Below, in pieces: positions 9,953-22,958 of a DNA stretch of 64,000 nucleotides; the first letter of the stretch is position 1; every line of letters starts with the position of its first letter. Position numbers and translations under genes: made by a program. The notes under the pieces are model-generated. The model was not told the DNA's origin, did no database searches, and saw only the letters and a program-made list of their open reading frames with translations. This stretch comes from Amaurobius ferox (taxonomy: Eukaryota > Arthropoda > Arachnida > Araneae > Amaurobiidae), in the NCBI GenBank assembly GCA_951213105.1, contig OX578136.1, positions 156,681,178 through 156,745,177 of the forward strand, given 5' to 3'.

Positions 9953-11162
9953 TTAAATAATACATTTGAACACAATTTTAAATGTCTTCTATCCGCAAAT
10001 CGATCTGATATCGGTACTTCGATCTTTCCTAAAATTGCACAAATCAAATTGCACGTGTTTTCCGCAAAAACAAATAATATGAAAATCACAATTGACTGTA
10101 CAACCGCTCACAGTTCACCGCACCGCGAATCATCCCTGTACAGGCGATAAGACGATTTTTTTCATGTACCGCTGAGCCCAGCTCAAACAATCTACCCTTC
10201 TACTAAAAATGAGTTGTTTCTCCGTTTCGAACTCAGAAGAGCCCAAGCTATGTGAGAGCCAGCTTAATCCGCTTAAAATATCAAAGATATGCCTCGGATA
10301 AAAAATTTATAATTGATCAACGGATGGGTTTATGAAATTATTTTTTTCTGGAGTAGTCAGTGATATTTCTGACATGTGGGGAAAAGTGAACGATAGATGG
10401 CAAGTCACTTGCTGTACGTCATGATATAAAAATCGGAAAGGTTTAAAACGTAAAAAAGGAATATATTTTTTCAAAAATTCATTAAAATTTGTATATTCAT
10501 CATATTGTTGCGAACATGTAATGTTCCCTTTCTTTTGGAGTATTTCGTCCCTTTCAAAGACCAGACGGAGAAAACACCCGTAAGGCGGTATTTCCTATGA
10601 CATAACACTAGGGTTTCCAGGAATCCGGAGGTTGGAGTTGGGTTTCCAGATTCGACGAATTATCGACATCTATCAACTTTAGGAAGGTTCTAGTAAGACC
10701 GAGAAGTAACCAATAGTCTACGAGATATTAGATAATTCCAGAAGTTTTTACAGAAAGAGCCTGTAAAAAGGAGTTATCACTCAGTAGGAGAGCAGGTGGG
10801 GCGATACGAGCTACAATGAACTATGATTTTTGTCAGTGTTCAATCAGAGAATAGTAGCAGCTTTTTTTGTGAAATAACTTTCCTCAATGTTTTGAAAATA
10901 ATACCGGTTGTTTCATGAAATTAGTGGAGTATTTAAATGCTGTTTTACTGCATATTGTTCCTATCTAAGTTGTTCTTGTGAATAAAAGTTTTAGTTGTCC
11001 AGAAATTTGGACTCATTCTTCTATCCTGCGTGCACATCCACGATTTCAGAGGTTACGTTGTAGCAGTATGAACTCCGTTCAAAGTTTGTTCGATAAAAAA
11101 AGTTGGATCTCTTAGATGGTGTCAAGATAGAAACTTTGTCATAACACTTTAGGACGTTAAGG
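9953..11162. repeat. Tandem unit B1 (about 1.2 kb), first copy
   Basis: Starts with AAATAATACATTTGAACACAA and is repeated with a period of about 1210 bp at 11163-12420. Landmarks are GATCTGATATCGGTACTTCGATC, TGTACAGGCGATAAGACGAT, GGAGTAGTCAGTGATAT, GTAACCAATAGTCTAC and GGACTCATTCTT. No conserved reading frame: frames open in one copy are broken in the other. The stretch just upstream (9650-9952) is the junction piece shared with 26750-27050, 27650-27960 and 28550-28870. Confidence 0.85.
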
Positions 11163-12440
11163 TCTTAAATAATACATTTGAACACAATTTAAAATGTCTT
11201 TCGAAAATCGATTAATAAATTAATTTGAAAATCGATTAATAAATTATTTTCGAAAATCGATCTGATATCGGTACTTCGATCTTTTCTAAAATTGAATAAA
11301 TCAAATTACACGTGCTTTCCGCAAAAACCGAAAATATGAAAATCACAATTGACTGTACATCCGCTCACAGTTCACCGCACCGCAAATCAGCCCTGTACAG
11401 GCGATAAGACGATTTTTCTTCATGTGTCTCTGAGCCCATTCCAAACAATCCATCCTTCTACTAAAAATGAGGGGTTTCTCCATTTCAACCTCCAAAGGTC
11501 CAGAGTGATGTGAGATCCATCGTGATCCGCTTAAAATGTCAAATGCATGCCTCGGATAAAAAATGTATAATTGATCAACGGCTGGGTTAATGAAGTTATT
11601 TTTTTCTGGAGTAGTCAGTGATATCTTCGACATGTGGGGAAAAGTGAACGATAGATGGCAAGTCACGTGCTGTATGTCATGGTATAAAAATCGGAAAGCT
11701 TTAGAACGCACAAAGAGAATATGTTTTCAAAAATTCATTAAAATGTGTATATTCATTATATTGTTACGAACGTGTAGTATTCCCTTTCTTCTTGAGTCTT
11801 TCGTCTCTCTCGAAGACCAGAGGGAGAAAACACCCGTAATCGCGTTCTTTCCTGTGACCTGACAATAGGGATTACAGAAATCCAAAGGTTGGAGTGGGGT
11901 TTCCAGATTAGGCGAATTATCGACATTATCGACATCTAACGACTTTAAGAAGGTTAGAGTAAGACCGCAAAGTAACCAATAGTCTACAAGATATTAGATA
12001 ATTCCAGAGGATTTTACAGAGAGAGCCTGTAAAAAGGAGTCATCACTCAGTAGTAGAGCAGGTGTCGTGACACGAGATAGACTGAACTGTGATTTTTGTC
12101 AATGTTTTGAGACTAATAGCAGCTTTTTTTTGTGAAACAACTTTCGTCAAATTTCTGAGAATAATATCGGTGATTTTGTGAAATTCGTGGAGTTTTAAAA
12201 TGCTGTTTTACTGCATATTGCTCCTGTTTAAGCTGTTCTTGTGAATAAAAGTTTTAGTTTGCCAGAAATTTGGACTCATTCTTGTATCCTGCGTGCACAT
12301 CCACGATTCAGAGGATACGTTTTAATAATTTGAACTCCGTTCAAAGTTTGTTCGAAATAAAATGTTCGATCTCTCCGACGGCGTCAAGATGAAAACTCTG
12401 TGATAATACTTTAGATAGCTAAGGAAATTATTTGTGCGAA
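11163..12440. repeat. Tandem unit B1, second copy
   Basis: Directly follows the first copy and matches it throughout with many substitutions and small indels. Near its start a short motif, GAAAATCGATTAATAAATT, is itself repeated two to three times (11195-11260). Partial relatives occur at 25150-25500, 28845-29340 and 30500-30640. Confidence 0.85.
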
Positions 12441-12524
12441 TCTCGTCCAAAATCGTCGTCAATCGTGCTGAAACATAAACTAACTACAAATCTAATTCGA
12501 TATTTTAAAAACTAACGTCTAGGT

Positions 12525-12667
12525 CATTCTAGGCCAGAATATAACTTCAATATGCTACAGTATAGATAGAATGAGGACCAATATTTATACAGTTTAGATC
12601 AGGATTTCTCAATCTTTCACCTGTTGCGAGTACTCAAACTTCAAAATTTTGCAGCAAGCACTCGATG
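12525..12667. repeat. Family D2, copy II, left fragment
   Basis: Matches 2505-2645 (CTAGG.CAGAATATAA.TTCAATATG, GCGAGTACTCAAACTT). The match stops abruptly at 12668 and resumes near 13985, which delimits an insertion of about 1.3 kb. Confidence 0.7.
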
Positions 12668-13984
12668 ACTATGACTATGAAATAAAGGCTGGTGGCTCAA
12701 GAAGTGCCCAGCACATCAACCAGAGGTTTATTGTACTACCCCCAAAAAACAATGAAGATCTCTAAGAAAAGAGACCAGTAGCCGATGCAAAGATGAGCAG
12801 GCACTTGACAGGAATGTCATTCAGCTCCCAGGGTTTAATCACATGTCAGCCTAAATGTTCGAATCTGTGAGCAGAGTAGACCTCGCATTCTACTGTCGCT
12901 TTCTACTAGACGAAATGGTCGACCAGGACATGCATGCACAGTTGTAGCGCCTGAACATTTCCAATTCACGATAACATAATTTTCGTTCGAACGGGCCACT
13001 CGTAACATGACAGAAATCTCACGAACAGATTTTCCACAGCGGTGACAACCAATCACTTCACCAAGTTCAAACTCATTTAGCTTGCGTTTACCTCCCATTT
13101 TACTTTTCTAGCTTTGAAATTCTATTTGTTAAATCATCTAACTTCTTTTATACAGGTACTTGTCTGAGAGCTAGAAATTTGACGTCACTGGCAGAATCTA
13201 CCACGTACAAGGGTGTCCAGAGACTTTTGAACATTATTTGCATAAAATTGGACTAGTTCGTTTTCAGAACAGGGATGTCCGATGAATTTGTGCAATGTCA
13301 ATTTGTGGAAACCCCCTTATCTTCCAGGTACTTTCAGATAGTCATAGAAAAACTGACCACTATATCGTAACTATCTTTATGAATTTTCACGATATTCCAG
13401 TGAGTTTTTTAGAGACGTTGCCCTACAGTATTCACTACAAAATTATGAAAGAAATCTATTGCTATGCTTCGCGGCTGTGCAGTAAAAACTTAGTTTCTTC
13501 AATTGCTTATATATCAATGTATATTCAATGCTTTAATTTTCAATTCAAATATAATGATTTTCTTGGACGTTGACAAATCTTCTGTAAGTTTCATGAAATT
13601 TGATTGAAACTTATGAATATTGTAAGTAAAGAACGTGTAACAAAATATATATTTTTTTTCAAATAAACGTTTATATGCTCATGAATATACGTTCTTGTTT
13701 TACAAAAATGCTTATACATATTGAACAACGCTATTCAACTATTTTGTGAAAGTTACAAATCATATCCAGCTTTTCATGATACAGGGTGATCAAATATATT
13801 TCCCCCTTTTTCAATATCTTGATGGCCCCTAAATGCACAAGTCACCGAAACTTTACTGGAAAGTGTACATTCTAGCATGTTTTTCACATCGCCAATGTTA
13901 CAGAACACTTCGTCAAGTATTTGTTTAGAAATTCGAAAAACATTCTAACATCCAAAGTGTTCGGATATTTTTGATCACATAGTG
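12668..13984. mobile_element. Composite insertion holding a Tc1-like 5' fragment
   Basis: Lies between the two halves of D2 copy II and is absent from copy I. It contains a minus-strand Tc1 transposase start (12835-13098). To the right are a possible terminus near 13200 (AAGGGTGTCCAGAGACTTTTG) and about 750 bp of unclassified sequence. No complete element ends were recognised. Confidence 0.5.
12835..13098 (-). pseudogene. Tc1-like transposase, N-terminal fragment
   Basis: The 87-residue minus-strand frame starts MGGKRKLNEFELGEVIG and continues with CGKSVREISVMLRVARS. This is the first helix-turn-helix of the paired-like DNA-binding domain of Tc1 transposases. After residue 50 the frame drifts (G-R-P-F-R-L.. 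in place of the usual G-R-P-R loop). No DDE catalytic region follows on this strand, so this is a relic. Confidence 0.7.
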
Positions 13985-15860
13985 CGCATAATTACAGCTG
14001 CGGGTAAAAAACGCCTCCCCTTGTTATTTAAGAATTGCTCATCATAGAGCATATTTAACGATACCATTACATTAGGAATAGTGCCCTCAATAAAATTCAG
14101 GTGCATAAAATTTGCGTAAGGAGCACTCTTCATATCAAACGTAATCATTAACTTCAACGAACTTAATCATTAACTATTGTAATATGAAAATATATATACC
14201 GAAAAGTATCGTCATTACCATGATTTGTTGGCTTTGTACATTTAACATATTCCTCATGTTACCTGCCGAAGAATAAGTAGTGTAACAGTGTATGTGTTAC
14301 TGTGCAACTAACAGTTATTATATGTTACTTTTTCTGTCTTCTGCCAACAGTTAAAAGTAAAGACAACGATTATTCACTGAAGATAAAATGAAACACTAAT
14401 TTGTACATTGGTCTTATAGCATCACTAAATATATTATCTCAATGTATGGAATGCTTGGTCCAAGGAGATTTTTCCGAGTATAAAGTAAAACGGCTTTGAT
14501 TTAATATTATTTTAATGTATTTTCTGTATTTAAAAATCAAATTTTCAATGGGGGTGGGGGTGTACTTAACTGCAACTGCAATAAAAACAGCAAATATATG
14601 TATTTCTTTAAAAGTTATGGCTATTTTTGAGGCTGTTATTAAAAGTTGTGCGTTTAGTTTTAGTTATTGTTACGGCATAATTAATATTCATTTCGAATTA
14701 CACATTGTAACAAAAAGAATGGAAATAATTAATTATCTATTGTACGCATAAAAAATGATAAACTAAATAAACTTAAGTTCATTTTTTATAAACATATGGA
14801 AGTAGATAAAAAACACAACACGAAAATAAAGACCTTTTTGAATTTCTTATCACTTTCTGTAATATTATTGATATATTTATAAACAACTTGTATATGCATT
14901 ACAATATAAAAATTATGAGACTTTGATCCAACTGCGTGTATGATTTCATCACAGATAAATAGAATTTGCCTTGCACCCAGAGAGGGGGAGTTTAGAGAGA
15001 ACATGGAATTGCTAACCAATCCAGTAGAGTTGTTGAATACCATGATTTTGATCCTAATAGTGTGATGGATGCTGTTGTAGCAATTTAAGGGTAGATAAAA
15101 ATGCTACATGTACTAACAATTCATGTCTCGTTACAGTTTGTACGGCTAATTAACATAATAAATATCTGTGAAATTTGGAGTCGTTCGGTGCAAAACTTCA
15201 TGAATTATGCACAATTGATTGTTCCCCTCTTACTTTATGAAGATCAGCTTATATATCCGTTTTAATAAATGCAAAGGAAATCTTGTGCTTAACTTTTGCA
15301 CACGAACGTAGACGGGGATTACGCTGGCTCTGGCTCTTATAAGAAATAAAAGAAATTGAAAGTTCTGACAGTTATGTTCGAAAGTCATTTTCGAAAATAT
15401 CTACATTGATTCTATTGTGAAATAGCCGAGCCATATACCCATTTTGTATGTGACACGCCCACATTTGTACACTTTAATTTTTGAATTCCAATAAATGGAA
15501 ATAGAGGGGGGTAACATTTTATCCCTAATCATTATTTCCGAAGGTGTTAAAATTAGCAAGGCAAATTACGGAAGTTGAAAAACCTTTCAGGAAGGGATTC
15601 CATAAATGTACTAATTTTGCCATTTCAAGTATAAAATTCATTCTATGTTATTCATATCCCGATATGTCATAGGTAGATATTTTTTTCAACAACAGCCTTT
15701 AATTATGCTTCAAACAAATAACATTATTATATCACTCTTCTCAATATGAGAGTGCCAATAGAATTTTGGGTTTGTTTATATGTTGCAATAATACTTTTAA
15801 ACCATAATCTATATAATAAATAATTTCGCTTGATCAAAAGTTACGAGCGCGAATAGAATA
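13985..15860. repeat. Family D2, copy II, right fragment
   Basis: 13990-14410 matches 2680-3070 and 15030-15850 matches 3280-4100. Small frames here (for example 13975-14157, 14515-14751, 14786-15043) are not conserved between copies and look non-coding. A G-rich stretch at about 14550 (GGGGGTGGGGGTG) is local. Confidence 0.7.
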
Positions 15861-17699
15861 GCATCCAGACAGATGAGGCAAATACTGCCTTAGATAACTG
15901 AAATAAATAAATAAAACAAACGCGAACTAGCCAGAGCACTCCTAATAACATTGACTTTTTTTTATTAGGAAACTTCTTGAGCCTGAGCAACATGAAGCTT
16001 CAATGCATTGCTTAAAAATTCGCAAATAACATAGGAAGCAGTATTGAGTGCTATTTTGTAAATTCCTTTAAATATTATAGACTAGAAAATGAACCCGGCG
16101 TTTTCCAGGATTTAGAATTTAAACCTCTGATAAAAGCTACAAGGAAACTCATAGCGAAGTTCCGATAATGCAGCTCTCATTGTCTCAGCTTAGCATCACG
16201 GTCTGTTTAATTAATTAATGGAGTTATTTAGATTTCAATATTTTAAATTCTCAAAAGCTTTATTGGTGCTTAAATATACAAATGTAGGAATTTTGTTTGA
16301 TCTGAAATAAATAAAATATTGCTCAATGGTTTTTAAATATTTTTGGTCTCGGAAATTTTTTGAAATTTATTTCGGCCGCGGAAACCCCCAAACAGAAAAA
16401 TGCCATTGTGGTCCAAATCATGCATTCAAAATTTTGCGCATTTATTTTTTCTTTTAAAAAAAATTTACACGAATCTTTTACGTTGCGGAACTCCGGGGTT
16501 TCGAGGAAAACGCTTTGAAAAATACGGCTCTGAAACAATTAAAAGTTTGCTCTAAAACACTTTTTACATGTGATTGCTAATAGATGTCGTTGCCTGTCAA
16601 CCCCTAGCCGTGCAGAACAACTTACTGTTTAAATCAACTTACTGTTTAGAACTGTTTAAATCAAGATTCCTCCTGGTTCTGAACAAGAAAGATCAATCAT
16701 GCATAAAACATATTTATGAAACACTTTCCAACTGAAATGCGATTTCATTTAAACATCTCTAAAATACGATACATTCAACGGTAATATTTTTAAAATTATC
16801 ACACTACTACAATAATTTATTTTATTTGAAAACTTCATCGAAAAAAATGAACTTTATTCAAATGACGTCATTGAAATATAAATTGCCTGGCTCTCTATGA
16901 ACAAGCAGTAAAAATTTCATTCATAAGCATTTACTCTATTCCTTTCATTCACTACAATAATTTATATTACTTAAAAACTTAAAACCATGGAGGTGAAAGT
17001 AATTTAAATCTATGCTTAAAACATCATCGATAAAGTCTGCTATGAAATCGTGTGTTGTCTATGTAAAATCAATAAATTGTTTCATTCATATCAGCTGTAT
17101 TTTTGACTTAAAGAGATAAATAATTTTGTTTTTAAGAAATTCAGCAATTCTTATACAACGCATCCTACATCTTTGTGTGTTTACATTCTCGAGAAGTGAA
17201 AATTAGGCTTCGTTGTAGAAATAATCAAAGTTGGATGATCATTTAAACTCAAATATATTGTAATTGCGTTGTTTCAGTATGTAGATGCACAGAATGTAAG
17301 CAAAAATAAAGAGGTTTCAGGACGGATACAACACTAAATATAAATTAAAAAAAACTTTAAAAAGCCCGATTTGGACTCAAGATGCCACATTTCATTTTGA
17401 AATGGGTCAGATGACCTCTTCATATTATATGGGTATAATTAATATTTTAATTTTTATATAAAAAACTATCCAATGTATTTTGCTGAAATTTTTTTCATAT
17501 TTTTAAGGGAAAATTTAAATATTTCCTAAAACTTTCAAAACACTTTGTTATTCGCTTAAAAATGTTTGAAAAAATATTTCCCATAGGATTTAATGTATTT
17601 CATTATTTCAACCCGGGTTCAGTCCATAACTGTTTGGCTGATATTATTCATTTATTTTCTCATAGGTCCCACAGACCTTCTGAACAACATACTAAAATT
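15861..17699. other. AT-rich stretch, little recognised
   Basis: 15960-16090 is a weak relative of the junction piece seen at 9780-9870. The rest has no coding frame longer than about 70 codons with recognisable content, no tRNA boxes and no clear tandem structure. One minus-strand frame at 16323-16538 (71 codons) has no recognisable motif. Confidence 0.5.
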
Positions 17700-19433
17700 T
17701 CATTTTTATAAAGTTACTAGCAGCATACCCGTTCTTCGTACGGAGTATATAATATAAAGAAACTTGAAATTCACAATCATGCGCAAATCCTTATAGTATA
17801 CTAAATGACATTTTTAATCAAAATATTATGTTAAAATATTTAATACATTGCTCCTAAAAAGAAGTTTAAGAATCTCTGTACTCGCTATATAAAATTGTCT
17901 TTATGGACATATCTGAAGAATAAAACATCCTGGATCCTTATGTAAGCAAATATAAAAAAAAATATGGAATTGAATCAATATATGCAAAATAAAAGCGTTA
18001 AAATTGTATGGGACCCGTACTAATTATATACGCGTATATAAGAAAATATAACCTCTATTAGTAGATTACATGTATAAATTGAAAATACCAATAAACCCGT
18101 AACCTTCTGTTAAAATATTAAATTTATTGCTCCTAAAGAGAAGTTTAAGAATATATGTTCTCACTATGCAAAATTATCTTCAAGGGCAGATCAGAACATC
18201 CTGGCCCATTTTGTAAGCAAATTTTCAGAAGAAAAAAAAGGAATTGAAACAATATATGCAACCCAGTACTAATCATATTGTCGCAGATTAGAAAATATGC
18301 CAATGTGTTAGTAGAAGATTACCCGTATTACAATATAAGTCTCAAAAATATTTGCCAAAATAAAAGAGATGACGTAATAAATTGAAAATATCAATAATAT
18401 CCGTACTCTTTATACCAGAAGGTCGTAATTGATTCCAATATATGCCAATATATATCAAAACATATGTCAATATACCTGTACTACTTATATTCTCGTAGAT
18501 TAAAGGATATACACGTGTGTTTGTAGAAAATTATTCGTACAACATACAATATGTGAGTTTAAACAATTTTTGTCATAATAAAATAATTGCATAATAACTT
18601 GAAAATATCAATAATCCCTGAATCAATAATCCCCGAAAATATCAATAATAATAATTTCTAAACCTGAAGACCGTAATTGATATTATCCAGTCAAAAATGC
18701 TATAAGAAAAACCAAATCGTTCTTTTCTAAAATATATTTTTATATCCATTTATTTATTATTCAAATCCAAAAAATAATTATTAAAATTAGCAGACAGATT
18801 TAATTTAATTGCGTTTCTGAGTAACATGCTATAAGATAGAATCTTATATCATGTTAAATATGTCATGTCTTATATCATAAACTGCGAAATTAAATAACCA
18901 TTTTGATTTCTTTATACTTCTCATTGTTCCGTAAAATCTTGTTTTAAATAAAACATGGAGATAGATTTCCCCTATAAATCATGTTTCAAACAGTTCATGT
19001 TTTCAGAAAGTGACTAATTAGCGCAAAAAATCTCCCATCAAACTCAGAGATTAAATTTTAATTCACTTTCAAACGATTTTCAAGCTTTTAGGAGTTCCGT
19101 TTTTCATTAATATCTCGACAACCCCTGGTCTTAGAAACTCGAAACTTGGGCAAAATTTATGGGGGGCTATTTCAAAGCTATTCACCAAATTTTATTAAAT
19201 TCGGTTCAGCCGTTTTCCCGTGATGATGAGACAAACGAAAATTTCGTTTTTTACTAATATCTCGAGAACCACTGGTCGTAAAAATTCAAAACACGGATAT
19301 AATTTTAAGTGGGGCTATTTCTAGGCTACCCACAAAATTTCATCAAATTCGGTTCAGCCGTTCTCCCGTGATGATGGGACAGACAGACAGACAGACAGAC
19401 AGATTTTCATTTTTATTTATATAGATAGATAAA
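17700..19433. repeat. Long repeat unit C1, first copy, ending in GACA repeats
   Basis: Starts near CTAGCAGCATACCCGTTC and ends CGTGATGATGGGAC, (AGAC)n, ATTTTTATTTATATAGAT. A block of about 285 bp is repeated inside (17830-17940 and 18110-18220, GCTCCTAAA.AGAAGTTTAAGAAT). The 3' half contains a doubled sub-unit of about 165 bp (TATCTCGA.AACC.CTGGT ... TTCGGTTCAGCCGTT). The end resembles repeats common in arthropod genomes. I do not assign a class because no coding part is present. Confidence 0.7.
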
Positions 19434-20795
19434 AATCGTATGACACATAACACATTGGATCCGTTGCTAAGCGACATGATATCATCTGCTTCAAAATAAA
19501 TTGATGGAAATCATGTCGTCTGAATAATGTGATCTCCATGGAAGGTTTGGCGACATTTTCGTCTCCATGATATTTTTATGGATTTACAAATATTTTTATC
19601 AATCTAGTGATATTAAAAAAATTAGTTAAATGCGTTACTAAGTAGGATGGATGGACTGACCGACACATGCTACAGAAACATCATTTCAGTACTCTATTCT
19701 AAAAAAACAAATTTAATTTCATTGATTTGGGTCATTTTTATCAATTTGGAGATATTTCCTCTAATTTGGTAAAGTTTAAGAAAAGTTACCAAGTTATTTA
19801 GAGATATTCCGCTAAATTCGTAGCTCTAAATTTGCAGATCTGAAGAATAAAATATCCATATCCCGTCTGTATATATACTAAATGAAAACACTAAAATTGT
19901 ATTAGAAGATACATACATCCGTTCTACTCTTTTTCTGCTTCAACAATCGGTTAAATGAATTTATTGGGTAAACACAATATATGAGTTTATTAGCTAAACA
20001 CAATATATGAGCTTGAAACCTCTTTGCTAAAATAAATAAAAGTAATGTAAACAGTCCGCAATATATATAATTAAAAGAACAATCAAACCGTTCATTTATA
20101 AAATATATTTTTACATCCATTTATTTATTATACAAATAGAAAAAATAATAATAATCATTAACAAACACATTTAATTCCATTCCTTTGCCGAGCAACATGA
20201 TATAAGATAGAATCTTCCACATAAAATGCGAAATTAAATAACCATTTTCATTTCTTTATACTTCTAATCGTTGAGTAAAAGCTTGTGAAATACATGGAGG
20301 TTAATACATGTAAAACCATGGAGGTAGATTTTTCCATTTAAATTCATGTTTCAAACAATTCATGCTTTCAGATAGTGACTATTTAATGCAAAAATCCTGC
20401 ATCAAACTCAAAAATAATGTTTTAATTCCCTTTGACGCTTTAAACAAACGATTTTTATCCTTTCCGTTTGGATAAACCACGGAGTTGGAGAGTAGAACTC
20501 CTATAAAAAAAGTTCCTTTTTTCATTAATATCTCGACAACCCCTGGTATTAGAAACTCGAAACTTGGGCAAAATTTATGGGGGGCTATTTTAAGGCTACT
20601 CACAAAATTTCATTAAATTCGATTCAGCCATTCTCTCGTGATGATGAGACAAACGAAATATTCGTTTTTCACTAATATCTCGAGAACCACTGGTTATGGA
20701 AGCTCCAAACATGGACTAAATTTTAAGTGGGGCTATTTCTAGGCTACCCACAAAATTTCATCAAATTCGGTTCAGCCGTTCTCCCGTGATGATGG

Positions 20796-20833
<38 letters not shown>

Positions 20834-20857
20834 TTTTCATTTTTATTTATATAGATT
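19434..20857. repeat. Long repeat unit C1, second copy
   Basis: Follows the first copy in tandem with a period of about 1.4 kb; the anchor TCATTAATATCTCGACAACC recurs at 19103 and 20523. The same doubled 3' sub-unit and AGAC run (20808-20832) are present. A further GACA run is at 20880-20898. No gene seen. Confidence 0.75.
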
Positions 20858-20898
20858 TTTACGGCATTATCATGTTAACGGACAGACAGACAGACAGA

Positions 20899-22640
20899 AT
20901 GAACAAAGTCATAAACACTTTTCATCTATATTGTGCTAAAAAGCGATTCGTATAAAGCTTATAAAATTATAATTAAGGAACGGATAGCTTCAGGATGTTT
21001 TACTGTTTGTTTTAGTATGTAATACTTAAAGGAGGTAATTTTCATTTAAAAATATCGAACTGCCAGTCAATTATTACTTTCCTTTTAAACATCGTATAAT
21101 GTATAATGTTTTGTGACGTGGTCGAAAATTCGAATTGGAGTTTTCGAAGGGAGAGCACGTTTCAAGCATCCCTGAACACGAATAAAATGTTTTTGATGTG
21201 ATGTGTGTGTGTTTGTGTCTGTATGACGTATGTTTGTGTCTGTATGACGTGTGTGTGGAGACGATATCTGATGAACGAATAGAGAAATTCGAACGAAATT
21301 TGGCACAAATATTACATTCCATGAATACTTGGAGCCTGTTGTTTTTAAGCGCAATCGAATGTTCAAGACTACACTAAATTTTCGAGTGAAAGTTTGAAAA
21401 ATCATCAAAAAAACAAACAATTTGATAAAGTTACGTAAAGAATAATTTCGTATGTAATTTTTTATTAGAACACGATTGACACACATTTTAGAACGCTGGC
21501 AAGAACCGTTTTCGAGATATTTCAAATTTTTCAAATAAATTTACCAAAAAATCACATAAAATAAAAAAAATATTAACTGTTGTGAAATATGTTCACTCTT
21601 CATATGTAGTATCATGCGATAATTTTGGTGACATCATTGTCGTGAATCTAGCTCGTTTCATTCATGAGGAAAGATACTTTGGGTAATACTTTAGTAGTTG
21701 GACGCCAATAGTCATTTCTCCACCATAAGAATAATTTATTTCTCCGTCCATAACGTTGGGCGAGATTTTGGTGACGAATTTGGAGTGATGTCGCTAACTT
21801 GGCGACTGTGTAAATATTAACAAATTAACGAAAATATCGCAAAATTGATAAAAATGACCCAAAATCAATGAAAACTACTTCCAATTGACAAAAGTTCAAT
21901 AACTTGGAAAGAATATAAATGTACGAATGCAAGAATAATGACCTATTTTTCCGTTCGTAACATTTGGATTAAATATGGATGATTAATTTTTAAATGTTGC
22001 CAAATTGACGAAAATATCATCCAATTAATAAAAAAATTACCAAATTGATGAAACTAACGTTGAGTGGGGCGACATTTTGAATGTTGTCAAAATGACAAAA
22101 ATGTCACCAAATTGATATAAATGAGATGTAATGTTTCGTGAGAAATAATATTTCGTGAGAAGTAATGTTTCGTAAATTCTGCTTTCCGTCGTATGACGCC
22201 CATATATTCTAATATATAACAAATTATCTTCTCTACGTTTGTCTGTAACACATGGTGCTGTATTTAGCAATCTTGGTGAATGATCTACCAAAGTATTGAC
22301 AACTTTGAGATATTTAGCCCCAGATTGATGAAAATTTCGTCAAAATTGCAAAAAGGAGGCTAAATTAAAGAAAATGAAGCCTAATTGATGTAATTATTAA
22401 AATATTTTAAGATATGGACTATATCGCTCATTGAGAAAGCTATCAATGTTGATAATTGTTAATTTAGGGTTGTGTAAAATATAAGTTATTCAGGTACTTT
22501 GAAGTATTATTATATGTTGTCATCCGAAAAATTCTAAAAATGTACAATTCATCGTTAAAAAGTTTAAAGTACCCTAAAAGTAAGTACAGTACCATAAATC
22601 TTACACCTTATTTTATTATTGTAAAAGGAGTAAATTTCAC
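20899..22640. other. Non-coding stretch with short-period repeats
   Basis: 21195-21255 holds a doubled GTTTGTGTCTGTATGACGT unit inside a TG-rich run. 21790-22400 is a loose array of motifs such as CAAATTGA.GAAAAT.TC and CCAAATTGAT.AAAA, never exact but repeated a dozen or more times. Frames at 21074-21534 (minus) run across the TG repeats and are not credible genes. Confidence 0.55.
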
Positions 22641-22659
22641 TATACCCTACGTGACAGTG

Positions 22660-22958
22660 CGGGGCGCTATAGCCCAGTGGTTAGCGCGCGGGGATTGCAC
22701 TCGGTAGGCCTCAGCAGGTTTCGATTCTCTCCGCTGCCAAAACTGCCGTCGTGTTTACGCGGAGTACGATCACCTTAAACATGTGGGTCCGTAAGTCCTT
22801 CCGTGAGGTTGGTGGTAGGGGAAGGAGGGTACGGTCCCTGTGGAAGCCTCCCCACTGGTGTGGAAGCCTCCCCACTAAAATGGGTGGCTCTTCCCAGCCG
22901 TCCAAACAGTTACCTTACGAATTTCTGGTAGATCGGACAATCTGGATCTCAACGTCAA
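22660..22958 (+). mobile_element. SINE copy 2, inserted in the Tc1 left terminal repeat
   Basis: Same family as 7195-7484. It has A box TAGCCCAGTGGTTAGCGCG, a degraded B box GGTTTCGATTCTC, the body GGTGGTAGGGGAAGGAGGG and the tail GATCGGACAATCTGGATCTC. The flanking 13-bp duplication CTACGTGACAGTG (22647-22659 and 22959-22971) is the tip of the Tc1 terminal repeat itself. A local direct repeat, GTGGAAGCCTCCCCACT, is doubled at about 22839-22876. Confidence 0.92.

Noticed and set aside
11343..11862. Frames of 122 and 90 codons in the B1 unit
   Set aside because: The equivalent region of the neighbouring tandem unit (10100-10650) has stops and shifts in the same frames, so they are not conserved.
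21074..21534. 149-codon minus-strand frame with Thr/His repeats
   Set aside because: It is driven by the TG/CA-rich simple repeat and has no domain.
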